Positions 44,723-52,830 of a DNA stretch of 64,000 bases are shown in pieces (within the stretch, counting starts at the first letter, position 1; the number at the start of each line of letters is the position of its first letter). The stretch is taken from contig CAZCLE010000001.1 of the NCBI GenBank assembly GCA_964499445.1, forward strand, positions 1 to 64,000. Direction: 5' to 3'. Origin of the DNA: GCA-2688105 sp964499445 (lineage in GTDB: Bacteria > Chloroflexota > Dehalococcoidia > Dehalococcoidales > GCA-2688105). A program made the position numbers and the translations under genes. The notes under the pieces are model-generated. The model saw nothing but the letters and a program-made list of their open reading frames with translations. It ran no database searches and was not told the DNA's origin.

Positions 44723-46960
44723 ATGAAACCGATATTGATAGTAGATGACGAAGCTGTTATGAGAGAGTCTCTCCAAGACTGGCTGACTGACGGCGGTTAT
44801 CAGGTGGAGACTGCCGGGGAGGGAGAGGAAGCGTTAGAAGCTATCGCCGAGCGGGACTTTGGTGTTGTCGTCCTTGACCTGAGGTTGCCGGGAAAGGACG
44901 GGATTGAGGTATTACGAGAGGCTAGAGCGAAAAGACCGCAGCTCAAGGGAATCATTATCACCGCTTATCCTTCAGTGCCGACAGCGGTAGAGGCAATGAA
45001 GGAGGGGGCTATCGATTATCTACCCAAACCCTTCGACCTTGATGACCTGGAGAAATTAATCCGGGAAACTCTGGGACCGGTGCAGGTAGAGATAAGACCA
45101 AAGGCCGCCCCTGAGACAGCTATAGCCGAACCGCCTGTAGCAGAGGAGGTAACGGAGGCAGAAGAACGGACACGGGTTGAGGAAGTGATTGATGAGGCTA
45201 CGGGGAAAATATGCTTGCCTCCTTGTCAGATAGCCTGTCCTATTGGAGAGGACATTCAGCGCACTAATGCTATGATTGCGCTGCTTCCTCTGGATGCCGA
45301 GGAGGCTTCCAGCCAGATAATAAAGATAGGTGATGAAATTTATGAGAAGAACCCTCTATTCACGGTATGCAGCTATATTTGCGGGCTCTGTGAGAAGGAG
45401 TGCAATTACAAAGACGAGACCGGAGCCATAAGACGAAAGATGCTCAAACGATTCCTCACCGATTTTTACCTTCCATATCTGGAAACCAAGCCCCCATTTC
45501 CCCAACCTACCCAGGAAAAGGTGGCTGTGATTGGTGGGGGACCGGCGGGGTTGATGTGTGCTTACATGCTGAGTAAAAACGGCTATCAAGCGACTATCCT
45601 GGAAAGGAGTCCCCAGTTAGGGGGAGCTTTGAGATACATCCCTCAATATCGTCTTCCCAGAGACATTGTGGATACTACTTTAAATAGTCTGGTAAGGATT
45701 GCCCATACTGATGTTGAATTCGGAGTGAAAATGGGCAACGGTGAAAAAACGTTGGATGACCTCAAGAATGAAGGCTACCGAGCTATATTCATTGCTACCG
45801 GCACCCCTTCTCCCCGGCCGCTCACCTTTGATGGGAAACCAGTAGCCGGAGCCGATCTGGACGGGGTTGCCTTCGGGTTATATCTCCTCATTGATGTGAA
45901 CCAAGGTAGGGTTTCTCATCAGCTCCTTCGCCGGCTCTTTGAGGGTAAGAGGGTAATTGTAGTGGGCGGGGGCAATGTGGCCTTTGATGTGGCCAGAACC
46001 GCCCGGCGGCTCGGTGCCGAAGTTTCCCTTGTCTGCCTGGAATGTGAAAATAAATTAGCCAAGGACGGGATTCCAGCCGATGTAGAAGAGATAGAAGGTG
46101 CTAAAGAAGAAGGCATAAAAATAGACTATTGCCGAGGTGTAGAAGAGATAATCGGAGAGGATGGAAAATTCAACAAAATAAAATGTCCCCGATGCACATC
46201 GGTCTTTGATGAAAGCGGATTCAATCCCAGGTTTGACCGAAATGATGTCATATATCTTGAGGGTGATGTACTGCTTATCACCATAGGGCAGGGTTCGGAG
46301 CGGACATTTTTCCAGCAGGAGGGCTTGCTGGATGAGAGAGGCAGGACTGATATTGACCGGCTTACTCTTATGAGCAATCGCCAAGAAGGAGTTTTCGTTG
46401 GCGGCGATGTCAGGCGGATAGGTCTCGCCGCAAACGCAATGAGAGACGGAATGATAGCCGCCGAGTCTATAGACCGCTACCTGAGGGGTGAGGACCTGCA
46501 AGCAGGCAGAGAAAAGGAGTATGAAGATGCTGCCATTCCCAAGCTTATGGATTACAAGCCTCAGCCTGAGTCGGAATGGGTACTGCTGGAAGAGCGGTTA
46601 AACTTTGAACTGTTTGAAAAAGGTTTCACCCTGGAAGAGGCGGTGAAAGAGGCCAGAAGGTGTCTGTGCTGTGGCCCATGTAAAAGCTGTAAAGCCTGTG
46701 TCGCCCTGGAACTTCAGCCTGAGATACCACCAATTGAAGTCAACCAAGATATATGTAGTGGGTGTGGAATTTGTGTCGCGGTATGTAGCTATGATGCCGC
46801 CAAACTGGTAAAATCTAGTAACGGGCTGGTATCAGTTATAGATGACATTAAGTGTAAGCGATGCGGTGTATGTAGTGCTGCCTGCCCTATTGATGCCATT
46901 ACCATTAAGCAGTTTACCACTGAGCAGATTATGGCTGAAATCGAGGGGATGCTGGTATAA
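44723..46960 (+). CDS. Receiver domain fused to GltD-like flavoprotein and ferredoxin
   Basis: 745 residues. Receiver (about 1-120): VDDE, phospho-acceptor D52 in VVVLDLRLPGKDG, K102 in LPKPF. Acidic linker (about 120-165). N-terminal Fe-S part typical of glutamate synthase small subunits (CLPPCQIACPIGEDIQ and ICGLCEKECN). FAD fold VAVIGGGPAGLMCAYML and NAD(P) fold VIVVGGGNVAFDVARTARRLGAEV. A cysteine cluster CLCCGPCKSCKAC, then two [4Fe-4S] ferredoxin motifs CSGCGICVAVC and CKRCGVCSAAC. It looks like a phosphorylation-controlled NAD(P)H:ferredoxin oxidoreductase, an output type I do not know as described. First gene of the cluster; SD AAGGAGGT. Confidence 0.88.
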   Translation: MKPILIVDDEAVMRESLQDWLTDGGYQVETAGEGEEALEAIAERDFGVVVLDLRLPGKDGIEVLREARAKRPQLKGIIITAYPSVPTAVEAMKEGAIDYLPKPFDLDDLEKLIRETLGPVQVEIRPKAAPETAIAEPPVAEEVTEAEERTRVEEVIDEATGKICLPPCQIACPIGEDIQRTNAMIALLPLDAEEASSQIIKIGDEIYEKNPLFTVCSYICGLCEKECNYKDETGAIRRKMLKRFLTDFYLPYLETKPPFPQPTQEKVAVIGGGPAGLMCAYMLSKNGYQATILERSPQLGGALRYIPQYRLPRDIVDTTLNSLVRIAHTDVEFGVKMGNGEKTLDDLKNEGYRAIFIATGTPSPRPLTFDGKPVAGADLDGVAFGLYLLIDVNQGRVSHQLLRRLFEGKRVIVVGGGNVAFDVARTARRLGAEVSLVCLECENKLAKDGIPADVEEIEGAKEEGIKIDYCRGVEEIIGEDGKFNKIKCPRCTSVFDESGFNPRFDRNDVIYLEGDVLLITIGQGSERTFFQQEGLLDERGRTDIDRLTLMSNRQEGVFVGGDVRRIGLAANAMRDGMIAAESIDRYLRGEDLQAGREKEYEDAAIPKLMDYKPQPESEWVLLEERLNFELFEKGFTLEEAVKEARRCLCCGPCKSCKACVALELQPEIPPIEVNQDICSGCGICVAVCSYDAAKLVKSSNGLVSVIDDIKCKRCGVCSAACPIDAITIKQFTTEQIMAEIEGMLV

Positions 46961-46989
46961 GCTTTAAACCAAAGGAAGTCGGGTTAACC

Positions 46990-48087
46990 ATGGAACAAAT
47001 CCAGTCCTTGCAGATGCGGCAGGAGCTAACACAAATCCTCCGGATGGAACAGGCTAACCTGCTGGAGATGCCTGAGGATGAGTTTAACAGGCTAATCACC
47101 GAGATGGAGCAGGGTCCCCTTTTCCGAAGGCTATACCAGAGAGAAAAGCTAATCTGCCATCAGAGATTTCCCAGAACTGATATTTCCTCTGGTTTTTATC
47201 AACTCAAAGAAGAGATAGCAGCCGATACAGGCTCTGTGGATGTTGAATCTCTTCTGCTGAACAAAGAGTATATCGTCCGTCAAATACAGAAACTAGGGCT
47301 GGAGAAATTCAAACAGTATTTCCTGTTCTCCGAACCAGCGATGACCCTGGAACAAATCGCCAGAGAGTGCGACCTGGAGGTCGCCGAGGTTCAGACGATA
47401 AACAACCTTATTGATGAATTCTCTATTATGAGTGAGTTTTATCATCCCTCTAATGTCACCTCAGGCGACATTCACTATTCCAAGGTTGCCTCGGTGGAGA
47501 AGGATGAGAAGGGTTTTATTATCGGCTATTTTTCAGCTTCTTTCGCCCGAGGTCGGTATGCGATTAATTATGAAAGATTTGAGGAGTTAAGAACGGCAGG
47601 TGCGTTCACCGAAACTGAAATCAAGGAAGCCAGACAGTTATTCAAGAGGCTGGAACTAATCAATAGCCGTAAGGATACACTAACTCAGATACTGCAAAAT
47701 ATTATTGACAAGCAGGCACTCTACCTAGAGTCTGGTGATTTGAAGTCTCTTTTATCCTTCAGTCAAAAGGAGCTAGCCGAAAAAATTGGACTGGCTCCGA
47801 GCTCAGTCAGTCGTGCTATAAGAAGCAAAAGTATAGACACCCCCTGGGGTAGAGAAGTCCCTCTAAAATACTTCTTCCCCAGGCCAAAGAGGTTCAGGAA
47901 GGAACTGCTCAGGCAGCTCCTTGAAACCGATAATGGACTTTCCTCAGACGAGGCAATACGGACCAAGCTCTGGGAGAAATTTGGCGTGGCCATCTCCCGG
48001 CGCTCGGTAGCCAACTTGAGGAAGGAACTTAAGTTTCCTGCAGCCCACGGAAAACGGCATCCTATCCAGAGGAGGCAGACAAGATGA
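46990..48087 (+). CDS. Divergent RNA polymerase sigma-54 factor
   Basis: 365 residues, shorter than normal RpoN (about 450). An N-terminal activator-interaction region is recognisable: LQMRQELTQILRMEQANLLEMPEDEFNRLITEMEQGPLF, compare region I of RpoN. Core-binding region about 70-220. HTH near 255-275 (SQKELAEKIGLAPSSVSRAIRSK). C-terminal RpoN-box-like SRRSVANLRKEL (about 336-347), deviating from ARRTVAKYRE. The acidic region II is mostly missing. It is encoded with an NtrC-type activator and next to a good -24/-12 promoter, which supports function. Sigma-54 is uncommon in Chloroflexota. The ATGA at 48084 couples it to the next gene. Confidence 0.82.
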   Translation: MEQIQSLQMRQELTQILRMEQANLLEMPEDEFNRLITEMEQGPLFRRLYQREKLICHQRFPRTDISSGFYQLKEEIAADTGSVDVESLLLNKEYIVRQIQKLGLEKFKQYFLFSEPAMTLEQIARECDLEVAEVQTINNLIDEFSIMSEFYHPSNVTSGDIHYSKVASVEKDEKGFIIGYFSASFARGRYAINYERFEELRTAGAFTETEIKEARQLFKRLELINSRKDTLTQILQNIIDKQALYLESGDLKSLLSFSQKELAEKIGLAPSSVSRAIRSKSIDTPWGREVPLKYFFPRPKRFRKELLRQLLETDNGLSSDEAIRTKLWEKFGVAISRRSVANLRKELKFPAAHGKRHPIQRRQTR

Positions 48088-50042
48088 GTGTTGTTTACAC
48101 CGAGCGAGAAAAGTGCAAAGGATGCTATACCTGCATACGTAACTGCCCAGCTAAGGCAATCAGGGTAAGAGAGGGCTTGGCTGAAGTGATAAAGGAACGC
48201 TGTATCGCCTGCGGCATCTGCGTCCAGATCTGCATGGCAAAAGCAAAGCTAGCAGAGAGCGACACAGGAATAGTTTGGCAACTACTGGGAGGGGAGGAAC
48301 CGGTAATTGCTATGCTTTCATCTCCATTTCCCGCCGCCTTTCCCGAAGTTCGCCCGAGGCGGTTGGTAACCGCCCTGAAAAAACTGGGGTTTAGTGAGGT
48401 GATGGAGGATTCCTTCGGTGCCGAGCTCGTCTGCCGTGAATATGCCCGCCTTATAAAGGAAAACAGTGATAAACCTATCCTCTCATCTACCTGTCCCGCA
48501 GTAGTGTCCTACATTGAGAAGCACTATCCCCAGCTCATCGATAATCTGGCACCCACTGCTTCCCCCATGATAGCTATGGGTAGAGTGATTAAACGGCAGT
48601 ATAATCCGCAGGCTAAGGTGGTCTTCATTGGTCCTTGCGTGGCTAAGAAAGCTGAGGCTAAGGATGAGAATGTTGCCGGGGTGGTGGACGCCGTCCTGAC
48701 CTTTGCTGAGATGAAGGAGATGTTCGCCGCTAAAGGTATCAATCCCGAAACTGAGGAAGAAGGTCAATTCTCGGGGCCTAAGCCCAACCTGGGTCGCCTG
48801 TTCGCCATAACCGGGGGACTGCTCAAGATAGCCGGACTTTCCGATGACATCATAGCCAATGAAATTATCAATGCCTGTGGCCGGGACTATACGCTGAATA
48901 TCGTTCGGGAGTTTGCCGAAGGCAATATCACTGCCAGGTTCATCAGCCTATGTTTCTGTGAAGGCTGTATTGACGGGCCGGTCATTGATAATGACCTAAG
49001 CATTTTTAAACGAAGGGAAATAATCAGCAATTATACTCTAAGCCAGTCAGACCCGACTCAGACCGAGAGGGACATAAAGGAGTATGCTAGCATTGACCTC
49101 AACCGCAAATTTACCCACCGAGGTGTCGGCCTGCCGACGCCCAATGAGGAAGATGTTCAACGGGTTTTAAAGAAAATTGGCAGGGTGGACCCCCACTACC
49201 GAATGAATTGTGGTGCTTGTGGCTATAGCGGTTGCCGAGAGCTGGCAGTCGCTGTCTGTCAGGGTCTAGCTGAGACTGAAATGTGCTGGCCGTACGTGCT
49301 TGAGAAGTTGAGGACTACTCAAGAAGAGTTAATCCAAGCTGAGAAACTGACCTCTCTGGGTCAGATGGCAGCCTCTATTGCTCATGAGGTTAATAATCCT
49401 CTGGCTGGCGTCCTCGTCTATACCCAATTGTTGGCTAAAAAGATAGCTGGTGACAAATTCTCCAAAGAGGTTGCTCTTGACTACCTATCGAAAATGGAAC
49501 CGGAACTCACTCGCAGCACCAGGTTAATCCGAGGCCTTCTGGATTTCGCCCGACAGTCGCCCCCAACCCTCAGGGAGGTGAACCTCAACGAGGTCATTAA
49601 CCGAGCCCTTGACCTCGCGGCTCATTCAGCTAAGCTACAGCATATCCAGATAATAAAAGAGCTCAACCCCTCCTTGCCTGAGCCCATGGCTGACTTTGAC
49701 CAGCTTCAACAGGTCTGTGCCAACCTTATTATGAATGCTATCCAGGCAATGTCTGAAGGCGGCATGCTAACCCTCCGCACCTCAGTCGCTAACGATAGTC
49801 AGCTCAAGATAGAGGTTCAGGATACCGGTTGTGGCATTTCTCAGGAAAATATGCGCAAGCTGTTCACCCCCTTCTTCACCACTAAGGGAAAGGGAAAGGG
49901 GGTAGGTCTGGGTCTGGCGGTGGCCTATGGAATTATCCAGCGCCATCACGGCAAGATAGAAGTGCAAAGTAAGGAGGGAGAGGGTACTACCTTCACCATC
50001 CGCCTACCCCGGCACCACGGGAAAAGGCCAGAAGATAAATAG
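48084..50042 (+). CDS. [FeFe]-hydrogenase-like sensor fused to histidine kinase
   Basis: 652 residues. Two [4Fe-4S] motifs (C11/14/17/21 and C40/43/46/50). H-cluster-type domain (about 70-320) with modified ligand loops: SSTCPAV (C138; the proton-relay cysteine is Thr), GPCVAKKAE (C185) and LCFCEGC (C290/292/295) instead of C-x-G-G-C. These are traits of sensory (group C/D) hydrogenases. A further Fe-S (Fes-type) motif NCGACGYSGC with C401 sits where a PAS domain would be. Then HisKA (SIAHEVNNPLAGVL, H434) and HATPase_c. It probably senses H2 or the redox state and phosphorylates the neighbouring receivers. The kinase half is an exact DNA copy of that in the next gene. Confidence 0.88.
   Translation: MSVVYTEREKCKGCYTCIRNCPAKAIRVREGLAEVIKERCIACGICVQICMAKAKLAESDTGIVWQLLGGEEPVIAMLSSPFPAAFPEVRPRRLVTALKKLGFSEVMEDSFGAELVCREYARLIKENSDKPILSSTCPAVVSYIEKHYPQLIDNLAPTASPMIAMGRVIKRQYNPQAKVVFIGPCVAKKAEAKDENVAGVVDAVLTFAEMKEMFAAKGINPETEEEGQFSGPKPNLGRLFAITGGLLKIAGLSDDIIANEIINACGRDYTLNIVREFAEGNITARFISLCFCEGCIDGPVIDNDLSIFKRREIISNYTLSQSDPTQTERDIKEYASIDLNRKFTHRGVGLPTPNEEDVQRVLKKIGRVDPHYRMNCGACGYSGCRELAVAVCQGLAETEMCWPYVLEKLRTTQEELIQAEKLTSLGQMAASIAHEVNNPLAGVLVYTQLLAKKIAGDKFSKEVALDYLSKMEPELTRSTRLIRGLLDFARQSPPTLREVNLNEVINRALDLAAHSAKLQHIQIIKELNPSLPEPMADFDQLQQVCANLIMNAIQAMSEGGMLTLRTSVANDSQLKIEVQDTGCGISQENMRKLFTPFFTTKGKGKGVGLGLAVAYGIIQRHHGKIEVQSKEGEGTTFTIRLPRHHGKRPEDK
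49338..49946 (+). repeat. 609-bp exact duplication, copy 1
   Basis: Kinase-coding segment identical by eye to 50611-51219 (offset 1273). Divergence begins sharply on both sides (49337 and 49947). Confidence 0.9.
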
Positions 50043-50058
50043 TTGAGTAAGGTTCTTA

Positions 50059-51315
50059 ATGGAAGAGACTATAACAACCAAACCTACCCTAAAAAGCACC
50101 CTGCAGCGCTGGGAAGAAAGCATAGTAACCAGAGTTGCGGAATGGTTGCCACAGAGCGACACCAGGGGTGTGCGAAGCCCTCACTTGTGGATAATCACGG
50201 CTCTAATGGCACTTGGCACGGTCATTTACTATATAGACCAGACCCCCCTGGTTAGCGTGCCACCATTTAATTACAGCTTTTTTACTAGTGTCCATGACCT
50301 GCATCGAACATTATTTTTCATTCCTATAATCTACGCGGCGCTGGTATTCAGGGTTCGGGGAAGCCTAATCGCTTCCTTCGTTTTTCTCGGCGTGGTGTTG
50401 CCACGTGCCCTGCTATTCTCCCCCTATCCCGACCCACTACTCAGGCCACTTCTCCTTGTCGCCTTGGCCACTTTTGTCACTCTGTTAATAGCGACACAGC
50501 TTAATCGAATTGAAAGGGAAAGAAAGGCTCGCGCTGAACTGAGCACAGCCTACCAGGAGCTTAGCGAATATGACCAGCGGCTGAGAGAAAGCCAGGAGCA
50601 ACTAATCCAGGCTGAGAAACTGACCTCTCTGGGTCAGATGGCAGCCTCTATTGCTCATGAGGTTAATAATCCTCTGGCTGGCGTCCTCGTCTATACCCAA
50701 TTGTTGGCTAAAAAGATAGCTGGTGACAAATTCTCCAAAGAGGTTGCTCTTGACTACCTATCGAAAATGGAACCGGAACTCACTCGCAGCACCAGGTTAA
50801 TCCGAGGCCTTCTGGATTTCGCCCGACAGTCGCCCCCAACCCTCAGGGAGGTGAACCTCAACGAGGTCATTAACCGAGCCCTTGACCTCGCGGCTCATTC
50901 AGCTAAGCTACAGCATATCCAGATAATAAAAGAGCTCAACCCCTCCTTGCCTGAGCCCATGGCTGACTTTGACCAGCTTCAACAGGTCTGTGCCAACCTT
51001 ATTATGAATGCTATCCAGGCAATGTCTGAAGGCGGCATGCTAACCCTCCGCACCTCAGTCGCTAACGATAGTCAGCTCAAGATAGAGGTTCAGGATACCG
51101 GTTGTGGCATTTCTCAGGAAAATATGCGCAAGCTGTTCACCCCCTTCTTCACCACTAAGGGAAAGGGAAAGGGGGTAGGTCTGGGTCTGGCGGTGGCCTA
51201 TGGAATTATCCAGCGCCATAAAGGTAGAATAGGAGTGCAAAGTAAGGAGGGGGAGGGTACTACCTTTACCATCTATCTACCATTGCACCATGAAGAACAT
51301 GAAGAAAAAGGCTAA
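50059..51315 (+). CDS. Membrane sensor histidine kinase
   Basis: 418 residues. An N-terminal sensor with about five membrane helices (about 38-155: LWIITALMALGTVIYYI, TLFFIPIIYAALVF, GSLIASFVFLGVVLP, LLRPLLLVALATFVTLLIAT), a coiled coil, then HisKA (SIAHEVNNPLAG) and HATPase_c (VGLGLAVAYGIIQRHKG). There is no known sensor family; it resembles short membrane modules without a periplasmic domain. 609 bp of its kinase region are identical to the preceding gene, so the two sensors probably address the same response regulators. It starts 16 bp after the hydrogenase-kinase stop and overlaps the NtrC-type gene by 26 bp. Confidence 0.9.
   Translation: MEETITTKPTLKSTLQRWEESIVTRVAEWLPQSDTRGVRSPHLWIITALMALGTVIYYIDQTPLVSVPPFNYSFFTSVHDLHRTLFFIPIIYAALVFRVRGSLIASFVFLGVVLPRALLFSPYPDPLLRPLLLVALATFVTLLIATQLNRIERERKARAELSTAYQELSEYDQRLRESQEQLIQAEKLTSLGQMAASIAHEVNNPLAGVLVYTQLLAKKIAGDKFSKEVALDYLSKMEPELTRSTRLIRGLLDFARQSPPTLREVNLNEVINRALDLAAHSAKLQHIQIIKELNPSLPEPMADFDQLQQVCANLIMNAIQAMSEGGMLTLRTSVANDSQLKIEVQDTGCGISQENMRKLFTPFFTTKGKGKGVGLGLAVAYGIIQRHKGRIGVQSKEGEGTTFTIYLPLHHEEHEEKG
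50611..51219 (+). repeat. 609-bp exact duplication, copy 2
   Basis: Second copy of the kinase segment (see 49338-49946). The flanks diverge at the coiled coil and in the last 30 codons. Confidence 0.9.
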
Positions 51316-52660
51316 AATCCTAGTGGTTGATGATGAAGTCATTATCCGCGAGTCGCTCCGTGACTGGCTCAGCGATGTCGGGCACCTAGTGCTTACCGCA
51401 GAGAACGGTCCCCAGGCTCTGGAGATTATCCAAAAGGAGAAACCAGCCGTCGCTATTGTTGATTTGGTAATGCCCGGGATGGACGGGATTGAACTACTAA
51501 AGAGAGCCAGGGAAATATCGCCCAGCATTGAGGTGGTCATCATCACTGCCTATGGCAGTATCCCCACGGCTATTACTGCCATGAGGGAAGGCGCCTATGA
51601 CTACATCGAGAAGCCCTTCTGCCCGGAAAAGGTAGAGCTGTTGATTGAGAAACTGGTGGAACATCAACGGCTAATCGAGGAGAACATTTCCCTGCACCAG
51701 AAATTAGAGGAGCGCTACCAATTCCAGAATATCATTGCCAAGAGCCCCAAGATGCAGCAGGTAATCGAGGTAATTAAGGTCGTCGCCAAGAGTAATGCTA
51801 CGGTGTTGATTGTTGGTGAGAGTGGTACCGGTAAGGAACTTGTCGCCCGAGCCATCCACTCCCAGAGCTACCGTAAGGATAAGCCGTTTATCGCCGTCAG
51901 TTGCGCTGCTTTGCCGGAGACTCTCCTTGAGAGTGAGCTATTCGGACATGAGAAGGGCTCCTTTACCGGGGCTCATGCTCAACGGAGGGGGAAATTTGAA
52001 ATCGCTAACAAAGGCTCCCTCTTCCTGGATGAGATTGGTGAGATGAGTGCCAATATCCAGGTTCACCTGCTCCGAGTCTTGGAGGAGAAGGAATTCACCA
52101 GAGTTGGCGGCAATGAGCTAGTTAAGGTCGATGTAAGGGTCATCTCAGCGACCAATAAGGACATAAAAAGAGCCATAGCCAATGAGCAGTTTCGGGAGGA
52201 CCTTTACTACCGACTCAACGTGGTTACTATTGAATTGCCACCGTTGAGAGAGAGGAAGGAGGATATTCTCCTCTTAGCCCAGCACTTCCTAAAAAAGTTT
52301 GCTGTGGAAAATCAAAAGGAGATTACCAGCTTCTCTGCCGAGGCTACTGATTTTCTTTTGAAATATGAGTGGCCGGGTAATGTCCGAGAACTGGAAAATG
52401 CTGTTGAAAGGGCGGTCATCTTAGCCAAAAATTCTTATATTGAGATTACTGACCTGCCCCAGGAAAGCTTAACATTGGCTCACTCATCTCCATCAGGGAA
52501 AAGCCTGGAAGAAATCGAGAAAAACCATATCCTGAATATACTCAACGAAACCGGTGGAAACTATAGTAAAGCGGCTAGAATCATGGGGATTTCCAGAATG
52601 ACGCTTTACAACAAGGTTAGGGCATATGGATTAGATGTAAATAAAATAGACAGTAACTGA
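51290..52660 (+). CDS. NtrC-family sigma-54-dependent response regulator
   Basis: Bacterial enhancer-binding protein. Receiver (about 1-120; VDDE, phospho-acceptor in VAIVDLVMPGMDG, EKPF). AAA+ domain (about 145-385) with GESGTGKE (Walker A), ELFGHEKGSFTGA (the GAFTGA loop that contacts sigma-54), GSLFLDEIGEMS (Walker B) and WPGNVRELENAVERA. Fis-type HTH at the C-terminus (GNYSKAARIMGISRMTLYNKVRAYG). 456 residues is standard. With its own sigma-54 gene two genes upstream and a -24/-12 promoter directly downstream, it likely activates the next transcript. ATG 51299 is an alternative start. Confidence 0.94.
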   Translation: MKNMKKKAKILVVDDEVIIRESLRDWLSDVGHLVLTAENGPQALEIIQKEKPAVAIVDLVMPGMDGIELLKRAREISPSIEVVIITAYGSIPTAITAMREGAYDYIEKPFCPEKVELLIEKLVEHQRLIEENISLHQKLEERYQFQNIIAKSPKMQQVIEVIKVVAKSNATVLIVGESGTGKELVARAIHSQSYRKDKPFIAVSCAALPETLLESELFGHEKGSFTGAHAQRRGKFEIANKGSLFLDEIGEMSANIQVHLLRVLEEKEFTRVGGNELVKVDVRVISATNKDIKRAIANEQFREDLYYRLNVVTIELPPLRERKEDILLLAQHFLKKFAVENQKEITSFSAEATDFLLKYEWPGNVRELENAVERAVILAKNSYIEITDLPQESLTLAHSSPSGKSLEEIEKNHILNILNETGGNYSKAARIMGISRMTLYNKVRAYGLDVNKIDSN

Positions 52661-52703
52661 CTAACTCTTTTACAATTAAAACTTCCGCTTAAAGCAAACA
52701 TTT

Positions 52704-52739
52704 AGGCTATCCTGACCATTCAAGATAGCCTTTTCTTTT
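52704..52739 (+). terminator. Terminator of the sigma-54 cluster
   Basis: GGCTATC (52705-52711) pairs with GATAGCC (52724-52730) over a 12-nt loop; outer A-T pair; then TTTTCTTTT (52731-52739). It ends exactly where the next promoter begins. Confidence 0.85.
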
Positions 52740-52754
52740 GGCAAGAAAATTGCA
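52739..52754 (+). promoter_or_regulatory. Sigma-54 (-24/-12) promoter
   Basis: TGGCAAGAAAATTGCA matches the consensus TGGCAC-GNNNN-TTGCW at all but one defined position, with exactly 10 nt between GG (52740-52741) and GC (52752-52753). Transcription would start near 52765, before both candidate start codons of the following gene (52780 and 52831). The flanking genes encode a sigma-54 and its activator. Confidence 0.82.
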
Positions 52755-52830
52755 TCTAAATAGGGTGGAGGTGATAGAAATGGAAAAGCAGGCAGTCCTA
52801 AAGGAAGAGAAAATAGGAGGAGGTGGAAAG

